Assembly: GCA_964647905.1 (NCBI GenBank)
Contig: CAZYJR010000032.1
Location: 1 to 46,393 of the forward strand
DNA length: 46,393 bases
DNA from: CAZYJR01 sp964647905
GTDB lineage: Bacteria; Desulfobacterota; DSM-4660; Desulfatiglandales; HGW-15
Direction: 5' to 3'
Every line of letters begins with the position of its first letter. Positions within the stretch are counted from its first letter, which is position 1. Both the position numbers and the translations under genes were made by a program. The notes below the pieces were generated by a model, which saw only the letters and a program-made list of their open reading frames with translations, did not search any database and was not told the origin of the DNA. Of the stretch, positions 33,039 through 41,430 are shown piece after piece.

Positions 33039-34451
33039 CTACCAGCCCCAGGCCAGGTACTTGTGAATCGAGTCCGAGGCCTTCCGCCCCGCCCCCATGG
33101 CCAGGATCACCGTGGCCTGTCCGGTCACGATGTCGCCTCCGGCCCATACGCCCGGCTTGGTTGTCTTCCCTGTCTCCGGGTCCGCTATTACGTAGCCCCA
33201 CTTGTTGAGCTCCAGGCCCTCGGTGGACCCGGTCAGCAAGGGATTTGCAGCAGCGCCCACCGCGATCACCGCCAGGTCGCATTCCAGCTCGAACTTTGAC
33301 CCGTCCACCGGCACCGGCCGCCGCCTGCCTGAGTCGTCCGGCTCGCCCAGCTCCATTTGGAGGCATTCCACCCCTGTCACCCTGCCGCCTTCGTCCCCCA
33401 GGAAGCGCGTGGGAGCGGTCAGCAGGTGAAACTCGATCCCTTCCTCCTCGGCATGATGGATCTCGGCAGCCCGTGCCGGCATCTCTTCACGCGAGCGGCG
33501 GTAGACGATCCTGACCCGCTCGGCGCCCAGGCGCATCGCGGTCCTGGCCGCGTCCATGGCCACGTTCCCTGCGCCGAAGACCGCAACGTTCCTCCCCCTC
33601 ACTATCGGGGTGTCATACTCCGGGAACAGGTAGGCCTTCATCAAGTTGGCCCGGGTGAGATACTCGTTCGCCGAGTATACGCCGATCAGGTTCTCCCCCG
33701 GGATGTTGAGAAAACGGGGAAGACCCGCGCCCACGCCTATGTAGACCGCGTCATACCCCTCCTCGAAGAGCTCGTCCATGCTCACGGTCCGGCCCACCAC
33801 TACGTTGCACTCCACGCGCACGCCGAGTCTTTCCAGGAAATTGACCTCGGAGTATACGATCTCCTTGGGCAGACGAAATTCGGGGATACCGTAGACCAGC
33901 ACCCCGCCTGGTTTGTGGAAGGCCTCGAAAATGGTCACGTCGTGGCCCTTGAGGATCAGGTCGCCGGCAACAGTCAGCCCGGACGGACCGCAGCCCACAA
34001 CCGCCACCCGCTTGCCCGTGGAGGGCTGCTTGGGGGGAAGCTCGCCCGTTCCCTGCTCGCGCTCCCGGTCCGCAACGAAACGCTCCAGGTTGCCTATGGC
34101 CACGGGGTCATCCTTCTTGCCCAGAACGCACACGCCTTCGCACTGTATCTCCTGGGGGCACACCCTCCCGCATACCGCCGGGAGGCTGTTCCTCTCCCAG
34201 ACGTGCCTGATCGCCTTAGTAAACTCCCGGTCCCGTATCAGTTTGATAAACCCCGGGATATCCACGGAAACAGGGCAGCCGTCCATGCAGGACGGCTTCT
34301 TGCACTGGAGGCACCTCTCCGCCTCCCGGACCGCGGTCTCTGCATCATAGCCCAGAGGGACCTCCTCGAAGTTCCTCTTCCTCACCTCGGGCGCTTGTTC
34401 AGGCATCCGCTGCCTGGGTGTCTTCTCCTTCTTGGTGCTCTTCTCGGCCAT
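33039..34451 (-). CDS. nfnB: NADH-dependent ferredoxin:NADP oxidoreductase, large subunit (NfnB/GltA-like)
   Basis: 470 residues. N-terminal iron-sulfur domain (about 25-130) with CLQCKKPSCMDGCP and VCGRVCPQEIQCEGVC, then two dinucleotide folds: VAVVGCGPSGLTVAG for FAD and VAVFGAGNVAMDAARTAMRL for NADPH. This is the SudA/NfnB group of glutamate-synthase small-subunit-like proteins. Its partner is directly upstream. Such pairs couple NADH and reduced ferredoxin to NADP reduction by flavin bifurcation. Glutamate synthase beta subunit is excluded by the neighbour. Confidence 0.9.
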   Translation of the reverse strand: MAEKSTKKEKTPRQRMPEQAPEVRKRNFEEVPLGYDAETAVREAERCLQCKKPSCMDGCPVSVDIPGFIKLIRDREFTKAIRHVWERNSLPAVCGRVCPQEIQCEGVCVLGKKDDPVAIGNLERFVADREREQGTGELPPKQPSTGKRVAVVGCGPSGLTVAGDLILKGHDVTIFEAFHKPGGVLVYGIPEFRLPKEIVYSEVNFLERLGVRVECNVVVGRTVSMDELFEEGYDAVYIGVGAGLPRFLNIPGENLIGVYSANEYLTRANLMKAYLFPEYDTPIVRGRNVAVFGAGNVAMDAARTAMRLGAERVRIVYRRSREEMPARAAEIHHAEEEGIEFHLLTAPTRFLGDEGGRVTGVECLQMELGEPDDSGRRRPVPVDGSKFELECDLAVIAVGAAANPLLTGSTEGLELNKWGYVIADPETGKTTKPGVWAGGDIVTGQATVILAMGAGRKASDSIHKYLAWGW

Positions 34452-34490
34452 TGCTCCCTCCGTACGTTGTGTGTTCAGGAGGCCCCGGGC

Positions 34491-35327
34491 CTAACCGGCC
34501 CGGCAGTCGCTCAGGAACTTCTTGTAGGCGATTCTCTCTTCTTCCTTGTAGGCCTCCAACCGCTTGGCCAGTTCGTCGAAATCCACCTTATGGCCGTCGA
34601 ACTCCGGCCCGTCAACGCACGCAAACCTTGTCTCCCCGCCCACGGTCACCCGGCAGCACCCGCACATCCCTGTCCCGTCGACCATTATGGCGTTGAGACT
34701 GACCAGGGTCTTGACTCCGTATTCCGCAGTAAGCTTGGCTAGAAACTTCATCATCGGGACCGGGCCTATTCCCACCACCAGCTTAATATCCTCCTTTTCC
34801 AGGAGCTCCTTGAGGACATCCGTGACAAACCCGTGGTGCCCGTAGGTCCCATCATCCGTGCATACCCTGAGATCGTGGCTGGCCGCCTTCATCTTGTCCT
34901 CCAAGATGAGGAGGTCCTTGGTGCGGGCTCCTATTACGGCGTAGACGTGATTTCCTACCTTCTTGAGGCCCCTGGTGATGGGATGGAGAACCGCGACGCC
35001 CGTGCCTCCTCCCACGCAGGCCACCTTGCCGAGCTTCTCCAGGTGCGTGGGCTGTCCCAGGGGGCCGATCACGTCTTGGTACTTCTCGCCCACCTGCATG
35101 CCCTTGAACAGGGCGGTGGATTTTCCCACCACCTGATAAATTATGGTGATCGTCCCCTTTTTCGGATCAGTGTCCGCCATGGTCAGAGGTATTCTCTCCC
35201 CGGTCTCGTTGGCCTTGAGGATCACGAACTGACCGGGCTTGGCCTTTGCTGCTATCTTGGGGGCACTGATCTCGTTCATGACCACGGTGCCGTTGGCCAT
35301 TTCCTGGCGCCTCAGAATCTCAAACAT
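34491..35327 (-). CDS. nfnA: NfnA, FAD/2Fe-2S subunit of NfnAB
   Basis: 278 residues from the ATG at 35327 with GGGAGG 7 bases upstream. Ferredoxin-reductase-like FAD and NAD domains (ERIPLTMADTDPKKG, VACVGGGTGVAVLHPITRGL) and a 2Fe-2S region with Cys in MCGCCRVTVGGETRFACVDG. It is homologous to PyrK and SudB. Adjacent to the large subunit, with a 40-base gap, forming nfnAB. Confidence 0.92.
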   Translation of the reverse strand: MFEILRRQEMANGTVVMNEISAPKIAAKAKPGQFVILKANETGERIPLTMADTDPKKGTITIIYQVVGKSTALFKGMQVGEKYQDVIGPLGQPTHLEKLGKVACVGGGTGVAVLHPITRGLKKVGNHVYAVIGARTKDLLILEDKMKAASHDLRVCTDDGTYGHHGFVTDVLKELLEKEDIKLVVGIGPVPMMKFLAKLTAEYGVKTLVSLNAIMVDGTGMCGCCRVTVGGETRFACVDGPEFDGHKVDFDELAKRLEAYKEEERIAYKKFLSDCRAG

Positions 35328-35365
35328 TTGGGAACCTCCCAGGTGTGGTGTTGTCGGGACGCTAT

Positions 35366-35394
35366 CGTTTAGCACAGAGGCTGTGCACTGTCAA
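35366..35394 (-). promoter_or_regulatory. nfnAB promoter with dyad in spacer
   Basis: Minus strand: TTGACA (35389-35394), 17-base spacer, TAAACG (35366-35371). The spacer holds a perfect dyad, GCACAG-agg-CTGTGC (35372-35386), which would block or bend the promoter when bound. The rest of 35395-35600 has no feature I can support. Confidence 0.5.
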
Positions 35395-35605
35395 AAGAAA
35401 GTATTCACAAGCGGGTGGAAATCGCCGGGTATGTTTCTTGCAATTTCTGGGCACGGTGTAACCGGCCGCGGAGTCTTCAATGACTTGAATCTCAAGGCCG
35501 AACGTGGTCCAAGAAGCGGGCCTGATCGGGGCGCGGCACCGCGGCTCCTACAAGTGAAAGGCCGGGTTCCGGAACTCTGTGACACAAACCCACCGGGAGA
35601 GAGGC

Positions 35606-37870
35606 GTGTTGAGTGTCAAATGCCCGACATGCGGGCGATCCTACCGGGTCTCAAACGATTGTGCAGGCAAGGCGGTCCCCTGCAAGCAATGCGGTGAGAC
35701 CATTCCCATCCAGGCCGTACCACCTCCCCCGGATCCGGACTCACAGGCCGCGGCGGATTGCACCGAGGGCGGCTCTTGCAGTGACGACCAATGCCTGGTC
35801 CTGGGGAGACTGGCACTAAGGTATCGGTTCCTGGAGTCTTCCCAGCTCGACGAGGCCCTGGAGGAACACCGGCGGGAGAAGGAGAAGGACGAAGACTCCC
35901 TCCTGGGGTCCCTCTTGGTGCGCATGGGCCTGATCACACAGGAGCAGCTTGACTTTCTCCTGGCGGTGCAGGCCATGATGAGCGAGAGGAAGCTCGACAG
36001 GCACTTTGGGGCCATTGCGGTCAAGAACGGCTTCGTCAGCCGGGAGCAGGTGGACGCAGCACTCAAGGAGCAGGAGCGAATCTTCAAGGAGCGGCGGGAG
36101 GTAAGGAGGATAGGCGAGCTGCTTGTGGACTCCGGCGCCATGGATCGGTCCCAGCGGGATGCGATCCTGAAGCGGCAGGAGCGCCTCAAGCAACAGGAGG
36201 AGGAACGAACCGCGACCGAAGCCGGGAAAACCACCTCGGCCGAATCAGAGGGAGCCGGGGCTCCCGGGCCGGATGCCGCCCCCCTCCATGATCTCTTTGA
36301 CTTGGAGATCCCGGAGGACAGCATGACCGCCGGTATCATCCCAAGGCGGCCCATTCCGGACGAGGTGTCGACCGAACAGCTCCTGGCCTTCCTGGAGGAG
36401 AAAGGCATCCGACACGGCCTTCGTGCAGGAGAGGACCTCGAGTGGTTCTTACGGAAAGGGGCGAGGAGCGGGGAGACCTTTGTCATTGCGCGGGGGACTC
36501 CGCCCGAGCCGGGGCGGGACGCGGAAATAGTCTACAAGTTCGACACCGACCCCCTGCGCGTGGGGACCTTGAAGGAAGGAGGCACAATCGACTTCAAGGA
36601 CAAGGGTGAGCTCCCTCAGGTCAAGAAGGGGGACCTCCTGGCCGAGAGGATCCCGCCCCGGGAAGGGACACCCGGCACCGACGTCTACGGCCGGCCGGTG
36701 CCGCCCCCCAAGCCAAAGGGCTGTAAGCTCAGGCGGGGCAAGGGAACCGTTCTATCCGAGGACGGCCTCAAGCTCTTGGCCGACATCCCCGGCAGGCCCG
36801 AGGTGGCTGCTGACGGGAAGGTGTTTGTGTTCCCGGAGCACAGAATCCAGGGCGACGTGGACCTGAAGACCGGCCACGTGGATTTTGACGGCGACATACA
36901 GGTGACAGGGAGCGTCAAGGATGGCTTCAAAGTAAAAGGCGGCGCGCTGACGGCTGACGAGATCCTGGCCGCCCGAATCGATATCAGGGGGGAAGTCGGA
37001 GTCACGGGCGGGGTGCTCGGAGCCGCAATCCAAGCGGGCGGAAACATCCGGGCCCGCTACATTCACAAGGCCCGAATATGGGCCTTCGGCGACGTGGTGG
37101 TCGAGAAGGAGATAATCGACTCCGAGATTGAAACCAGCGGGGCGTGCATAGTAAAGAAGGGCCCCATACTCTCCTCGAGGGTGACGGCCAAGAAAGGAGT
37201 GGAGGCCTTTCAGGTGGGCTCGGGGACATCCAACCCGTGCGTCCTAACCGTGGGCACGGAGGACCGGGTAAAGAACGAGATACAGGGCGTCAAGGAGAGG
37301 ATAGCATCGCTCCGGGAGGCCCGGGACGGAGTGCAAAAGCGAATTGACGAGCTCCAGCAGGAAAAGCGCGACGTAGAGAGGGAGCTGGCGGAAACCGCCC
37401 AGCTCCAGGACGCCTCGATGGTCAAGCAGCGTCAGATAAGCGAGAAGATTCAGGAACTGGAGCAGGGAGGCGACGATTCCATGCTTTCAAAGGCCAAGGC
37501 CCTGCTGGAGAAGCTGGAGGCCGAATCCAAGGACAGAGACGTCTTCCTGGAGAGCCTTTTTTCCAGGGAGGACGAGATAACGGAGAGGATCTCCCCTCTA
37601 AACGCACGCAGAGAGGAAATCGAGGGGCGAATCCAAGCCTTGAAGGACGAGATACGGGAGCTCTCGGACTGGGCCAAGACAGAAACCCCCGCACCTATGG
37701 TCAAGGTGAGAGGGACCATCTTCCCCTTCACCACCATAAAGGGGGCTCACTCCACATTGACCCTCCCGGAGGGTCACCAGCACCTCCTGATCAAGGAAGT
37801 ACGGGTGGACGGAGCTGAAAGCGGAAAACCCTGGAAGATGAGGCTCACATCCCTCAAAAAGAAAAAATAG
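35606..37870 (+). CDS. FapA/DUF342 protein with zinc ribbon and GspE-N-like repeats
   Basis: 754 residues from a GTG with GGGAG 6 bases upstream; a TTG directly after is also possible. Residues 4-32 form a zinc ribbon (Cys 6, 9, 26 and 29). Residues 70-215 hold repeats of the kind found at the N-terminus of GspE/MshE (LGSLLVRMGLITQEQLDFLL; FGAIAVKNGFVSREQVDAAL; GELLVDSGAMDRSQRDAIL). Residues 290-600 are FapA (DUF342), a beta-helix domain with regular VKDGFKVKGG and IQAGGNIRARYIHKARI repeats. A long coiled coil follows (590-700). FapA proteins are linked to flagellar assembly and polarity. The zinc ribbon and the GspE-N-like repeats together are an uncommon front end. A CheX gene follows. Confidence 0.82.
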   Translation: MLSVKCPTCGRSYRVSNDCAGKAVPCKQCGETIPIQAVPPPPDPDSQAAADCTEGGSCSDDQCLVLGRLALRYRFLESSQLDEALEEHRREKEKDEDSLLGSLLVRMGLITQEQLDFLLAVQAMMSERKLDRHFGAIAVKNGFVSREQVDAALKEQERIFKERREVRRIGELLVDSGAMDRSQRDAILKRQERLKQQEEERTATEAGKTTSAESEGAGAPGPDAAPLHDLFDLEIPEDSMTAGIIPRRPIPDEVSTEQLLAFLEEKGIRHGLRAGEDLEWFLRKGARSGETFVIARGTPPEPGRDAEIVYKFDTDPLRVGTLKEGGTIDFKDKGELPQVKKGDLLAERIPPREGTPGTDVYGRPVPPPKPKGCKLRRGKGTVLSEDGLKLLADIPGRPEVAADGKVFVFPEHRIQGDVDLKTGHVDFDGDIQVTGSVKDGFKVKGGALTADEILAARIDIRGEVGVTGGVLGAAIQAGGNIRARYIHKARIWAFGDVVVEKEIIDSEIETSGACIVKKGPILSSRVTAKKGVEAFQVGSGTSNPCVLTVGTEDRVKNEIQGVKERIASLREARDGVQKRIDELQQEKRDVERELAETAQLQDASMVKQRQISEKIQELEQGGDDSMLSKAKALLEKLEAESKDRDVFLESLFSREDEITERISPLNARREEIEGRIQALKDEIRELSDWAKTETPAPMVKVRGTIFPFTTIKGAHSTLTLPEGHQHLLIKEVRVDGAESGKPWKMRLTSLKKKK

Positions 37871-37928
37871 GGCATTGGTTGAGAATTAGACTGAAGCTCA
37901 GAAAGAGGATATTGTACAGAGGTGACTC

Positions 37929-38390
37929 ATGGACGTCCGATTCATCAATCCCTTTATTCAGGCCACCCTTCACGTACTGGAGACAATGGCCTCCACCCGG
38001 GCCCAGGCGGGCAAGCCGTTTCTAAAAAAGGACAAGGTGGCCCGCGGCGACGTCTCTGCGGTCATAGGTCTTACCGGCGAGGTCAGCGGCACGGTCTCTG
38101 TCAGCTTCTCCGAGTCGAGCATACTGGGGATAGTCTCCAGCATGTTCGGCGAGGCCGCAGGGCCCATGGACGCGGAGATCGGGGACGCTGTCGGGGAGAT
38201 AGCCAACATGATCTCGGGCCAGGCCCGCCAGGCCCTGGAGGGACTGGGCCGCTCGCTCAAGGCGGCGATCCCCTCGGTGATCATGGGGAAGGGTCACCAG
38301 ATAGCACATGTAACAAGCGCCCCGGTGATTGCAATACCCTTCAAGACCGATAACGGGGACTTCACCATCGAGGTCTGCTTCGAGAGCTAG
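37929..38390 (+). CDS. CheX-family chemotaxis phosphatase
   Basis: 153 residues, AGAGGTG 6 bases before the ATG. CheX fold with the catalytic ExxN pair at Glu90 and Asn93 (VGEIANMISGQ). Such proteins dephosphorylate CheY. It follows the FapA-like gene by 58 bases in the same direction, so both may act in motility or another two-component output. No cheY is seen in the window. Confidence 0.88.
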   Translation: MDVRFINPFIQATLHVLETMASTRAQAGKPFLKKDKVARGDVSAVIGLTGEVSGTVSVSFSESSILGIVSSMFGEAAGPMDAEIGDAVGEIANMISGQARQALEGLGRSLKAAIPSVIMGKGHQIAHVTSAPVIAIPFKTDNGDFTIEVCFES

Positions 38391-38396
38391 GCCCGT

Positions 38397-39314
38397 TCAC
38401 ACCCTCTCCGAATAGGTCTCCTGTATGGTGCGGACCAGGCAGGCGAGGACCTCGTTGACCGGTGTGGGCAAACCCAGGGCCGAGCCTTCCCTCACTACCG
38501 CCCCGTTGATGTAGTCCACCTCGGTCATTCGCTCGTTCAATACGTCCTGGAGCATGGAGGCCACGTTCCGGGCAGTGCCCCGGCAGACGGAGATCACGCG
38601 CTCCATGGGATCCGGATAGGGCAGGGTGATTCCCTTGGCCCCGGCCACGGCCGCGGCCTCGGCCACGGCCCGGCCCATCACCCTCCTGGTGTGCCCGAGC
38701 TCTGCCAAGCGCCCGTTCCTGAGGCGGGTCACCGCGGTAAGGGCGTTTATCCCCACGTTGACTATCAGCTTGCCCCAGATCAGCCCCTCCACCTCGTCCA
38801 CGCAGCCGGTCTCGAACCCGGCCAGGTTGAAGGCCCGGGCAAGCCTCTCTGCGGGCCCGCCGGACGGCCCCACGTAGGTCTCCCCGCGCCCTGCATGTAC
38901 TATGCGGCCCGGACCCAGCATGGTGGCCCCCTCCGAGGTGACGCCGCCAAGGACGTTTTCCGCACCGAATATGCGCCCCAGGGTCTCCACGTGCCCCAGA
39001 CCGTTCTGCAACGTCACCACCACCGGGGCACCCTCAACGAGCTCCCTGACCCTCAGGCCGGCCTCTTCGGTCTTGTGGGACTTGACACAGATCAGCACGA
39101 AGCCGGGGGTATCCTTCACCCCCCCGGTGACCACAGGGATTTTCACATTGGAGTCCCCCTCGACGCCTTCCACGGCTATACCGCGCTCGCTTATCTCGGC
39201 CGCCCTCTCCGGCTTGTAGTCGAGGAGGGTCACCCCGAAACCGGCCGCCTTGAGCCGAGCCGCAAAGAGGCACCCCATGGCCCCGGGGCCCACTACCAGA
39301 AAGTCTTCACTCAT
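38397..39314 (-). CDS. panE: 2-dehydropantoate 2-reductase
   Basis: 305 residues from the ATG at 39314. ApbA/PanE family: N-terminal Rossmann fold FLVVGPGAMGCLFAARLKAA, VTLQNGLGHVE, and C-terminal domain with LIVNVGINALTAVTRLRNG (the catalytic Lys region). It reduces ketopantoate in pantothenate synthesis, and directly follows panB. Confidence 0.93.
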   Translation of the reverse strand: MSEDFLVVGPGAMGCLFAARLKAAGFGVTLLDYKPERAAEISERGIAVEGVEGDSNVKIPVVTGGVKDTPGFVLICVKSHKTEEAGLRVRELVEGAPVVVTLQNGLGHVETLGRIFGAENVLGGVTSEGATMLGPGRIVHAGRGETYVGPSGGPAERLARAFNLAGFETGCVDEVEGLIWGKLIVNVGINALTAVTRLRNGRLAELGHTRRVMGRAVAEAAAVAGAKGITLPYPDPMERVISVCRGTARNVASMLQDVLNERMTEVDYINGAVVREGSALGLPTPVNEVLACLVRTIQETYSERV

Positions 39315-39346
39315 TGCCACCCCCAATCAGCGCAGCCGGCACGATC

Positions 39347-40180
39347 TCAGATCTTCTCGGCCTCCTCGGACTTCATGGCGAAGGTGTGCTCAGGACCGGG
39401 GAACGAGCCCTCCTCCACCTCCGCCTTGAACCGCTCCATGGCCTCCTTGACCACGGGGGCGAGTTGTTCGTACTGCTTGACGAACTTTGGCGTAAACCGT
39501 TCAAAGAGCCCCAGGACGTCGTGGTAGACCAGCACCTGGCCGTCGCAGTCCTTGCCCGCGCCTATTCCTATGGTGGGGATCCTGAGCTCCCTGGTGATCC
39601 GGGCCGCCAATAGATCCGGGATGCACTCCATCACTATCATGAAGGCCCCGGCCTCCTCCAGGTCGCGGGCCGATTGAAGAAGCGCCCGGCCGCCCTCCGC
39701 ATCCTTTCCCTGGACCCGGAAGCCACTCAGCATGGTGGCGGTCTGGGGGGTGAGACCTATGTGGGCGCAGACCGGTATCCCGGCCCTCACCACCGCCTTT
39801 ACAACACCCGCCATCTCCGATCCCCCCTCCAGCTTCACCGCATCGCAGCCCGCCTCCTTGATGAAGCGGCCTGCGTTTTCCACGGCCTTCTCCTCACTCA
39901 CCTGATAGGACATGAAGGGGAGGTCCCCGATGATAAAGGCCCTCTTGGTGCCCCGCTTGACCGCCTTGCAGTGGTGGATCATCTCGTCCACCGTCACGGG
40001 CACTGTGGAGTCATATCCCAGGACCACCATGGCAAGGGAGTCTCCCACCAGTATGGTGTCGATCCCCGCCTGGTCCACCAGGTACGCCCCCGGGTAGTCA
40101 TAGGCGGTCATCATGGTGATCTTGCGGCCTTCGGCCTTCTTCCGATTCAGCTCGGCTATGGTCACCTTGCTCTTTTCCAT
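39347..40180 (-). CDS. panB: 3-methyl-2-oxobutanoate hydroxymethyltransferase
   Basis: 277 residues from the ATG at 40180 with GGAGAGGAG upstream. Family motifs: MMTAYDYPGA, ILVGDSLAMVVLGYDST, GCDAVKLEGG, CAHIGLTPQ and PTIGIGAG. It makes ketopantoate from ketoisovalerate and methylene-tetrahydrofolate. panE is the next gene, 33 bases downstream, so the two form a pantothenate unit. A terminator lies in its leader. Confidence 0.97.
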   Translation of the reverse strand: MEKSKVTIAELNRKKAEGRKITMMTAYDYPGAYLVDQAGIDTILVGDSLAMVVLGYDSTVPVTVDEMIHHCKAVKRGTKRAFIIGDLPFMSYQVSEEKAVENAGRFIKEAGCDAVKLEGGSEMAGVVKAVVRAGIPVCAHIGLTPQTATMLSGFRVQGKDAEGGRALLQSARDLEEAGAFMIVMECIPDLLAARITRELRIPTIGIGAGKDCDGQVLVYHDVLGLFERFTPKFVKQYEQLAPVVKEAMERFKAEVEEGSFPGPEHTFAMKSEEAEKI

Positions 40181-40230
40181 TTGACTGCTCCTCTCCGGTT
40201 GGTTGAACCGCGGCCGCCGCCCTCCCCAAC

Positions 40231-40261
40231 AAAAAAAGGCCCTTCGGGCCACCGAAGGACC
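40231..40261 (-). terminator. Strong terminator/attenuator in panB leader
   Basis: Minus strand: GGTCCTTCGG, loop TGGC, CCGAAGGGCC, then seven T. A 10-base stem (one G-T pair) and 7 T. It sits about 50 bases upstream of panB and 213 bases downstream of arsC, so it could end arsC transcripts or act as an attenuator in a structured panB leader (40262-40470). Confidence 0.85.
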
Positions 40262-40474
40262 TGGCAACAAGGCTCACGACTGAAAACGGCGGGTTCCCCG
40301 GAGGAAGCCAGGCGCATCAGCCGTCCCGGTCACACCGGATGGGAGATCCAGGCGGCACCGCCAAAAGCGATTCCTTATTCCGCTCCGTTCGGCCCCGGGC
40401 TTCGTGTCCCCCCTCGGGAGATCACACGCCCTCCGGGCCGATGTTTGTTAAACATATCACAAGCAGCACCCCTG
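40262..40474 (-). other. Gene-free leader between arsC and panB
   Basis: No coding sequence is supported. On the minus strand it is GC-rich and rich in short complementary blocks, followed by the strong terminator. Pantothenate leader RNAs (the pan motif) have been reported upstream of panB in some Deltaproteobacteria; I cannot confirm the motif by eye. Confidence 0.3.
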
Positions 40475-40912
40475 TCAACCACTCGCCTCCAGCGACCCGG
40501 GCAGCCCCTCCACGAATTCCCTGATCTCATCCCTCACCCGCCGGTAATGAATCATGGCCTCCTCTTCACTCCCCGCGCCCAAGGCCAAGACCGGCGGGTC
40601 CTCGAACCCCTTGTGCACGACCCTCGCCTCCCCGGGGAACAGGGGACAGCTCTCCCTGGCGTTGTCGCAGACCGTGACCACGTAATCGAACTCCCGTCCC
40701 ATGAGCTCGTCCACGTTCTTGGACCTGTGCCCGGAGATATCCACACCAGCCTCGGCCATGGCGGCCACGGCCCTCGGGTCCAGCCCCTGAGCCGCAACCC
40801 CGGCCGAGTAAGCCTCCACCTCGCCGCCCTTCAGATGATTCGCCCACCCCTCGGCCATCTGGCTCCTGCACGAGTTCCCGGTACAAAGAAACAGAATCCT
40901 CGTCCTCATCAT
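40475..40912 (-). CDS. arsC: Arsenate reductase (thioredoxin-type, low-molecular-weight phosphatase fold)
   Basis: 145 residues; the second Met (40909) is equally possible as start with GGGAGG upstream. P-loop CTGNSCRSQ (Cys10, Arg16), and two further Cys in VTVCDNARESC (83 and 90), the set typical of thioredoxin-coupled ArsC. It reduces arsenate to arsenite in the cytoplasm. No arsR or arsenite pump is visible nearby. Confidence 0.9.
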   Translation of the reverse strand: MMRTRILFLCTGNSCRSQMAEGWANHLKGGEVEAYSAGVAAQGLDPRAVAAMAEAGVDISGHRSKNVDELMGREFDYVVTVCDNARESCPLFPGEARVVHKGFEDPPVLALGAGSEEEAMIHYRRVRDEIREFVEGLPGSLEASG

Positions 40913-40984
40913 CCACCTCCCACAATCCGACCTTGAATCCCACCATACCAGACCCGGCCCACCCGTGCCAGGCCACCTTTTCTC

Positions 40985-41013
40985 TTGACGACCCGCCCCG
41001 CCATGTTTAAAAA
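40985..41013 (+). promoter_or_regulatory. Promoter for tRNA-Asn
   Basis: TTGACG, 17-base spacer, TAAAAA, ending 21 bases before the mature tRNA 5' end. A perfect 12-base palindrome, AAATAGCTATTT, follows just downstream of the -10. Confidence 0.55.
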
Positions 41014-41034
41014 TAGCTATTTACCATCCTCAGT

Positions 41035-41110
41035 TCCCCGGTAGCTCAGCAGGTAGAGCGGGTGGCTGTTAACCACTTAGTCGGCGGTTCGAGTCCGTCC
41101 CGGGGAGCCA
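41035..41110 (+). tRNA. tRNA-Asn (GTT)
   Basis: 76 bases including encoded CCA. Acceptor TCCCCGG/CCGGGGA, D arm TAGCTCAGCAGGTAGAGC, anticodon loop CTGTTAA, T arm GGCGGTTCGAGTCCGTC. The last 11 bases through its 3' end are repeated at 45963-45973, in keeping with a prophage attachment site. Confidence 0.96.
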
Positions 41111-41111
41111 G
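41101..41111 (+). repeat. Attachment core, tRNA side
   Basis: CGGGGAGCCAG at the 3' end of tRNA-Asn. An identical copy lies at 45963-45973, 4.9 kb away, around the prophage remnants. Confidence 0.55.
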
Positions 41112-41157
41112 CCTCTTACCGGCTCCTTCCTTTGCGAACGGGCCAGTCTTTTCTGTT

Positions 41158-41430
41158 ATGTCTTACTGGGTCTACATCCTTCAGAGCGAATCAAGCGGCC
41201 GATACTACTGCGGCTCCTCTTCCGATGTCCAGAGACGCCTTCGTCAGCACAACGACCCCAATTATCAGCTCTCAAAAACGACCAAACGCTTTCCAGGGCC
41301 TTGGAGCCTGGTCTGGACCCGGGAGTGCTCCACACGAAGCGATGCCATGAGTCTGGAAAAACGCATCAAGAAACGAGGGATCGGGCGATTCCTTGCGGAG
41401 GATCAGCTGGTACGGCCTCCTTTCTGCTGA
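41158..41430 (+). CDS. Single-domain GIY-YIG nuclease
   Basis: 90 residues from the ATG at 41158. Motifs: YWVYIL, then RYYCGSSSDVQRRLRQHN, with Glu68 in MSLEKRIKK. It resembles the small YhbQ/UvrC-N type of GIY-YIG proteins, with Cys replacing the Ile of YIG. It lies 48 bases downstream of tRNA-Asn, inside the presumed prophage. Confidence 0.8.
   Translation: MSYWVYILQSESSGRYYCGSSSDVQRRLRQHNDPNYQLSKTTKRFPGPWSLVWTRECSTRSDAMSLEKRIKKRGIGRFLAEDQLVRPPFC

Noticed and set aside
40475..40912. An arsenic resistance operon
   Set aside because: Only arsC is present, with no regulator or pump nearby.
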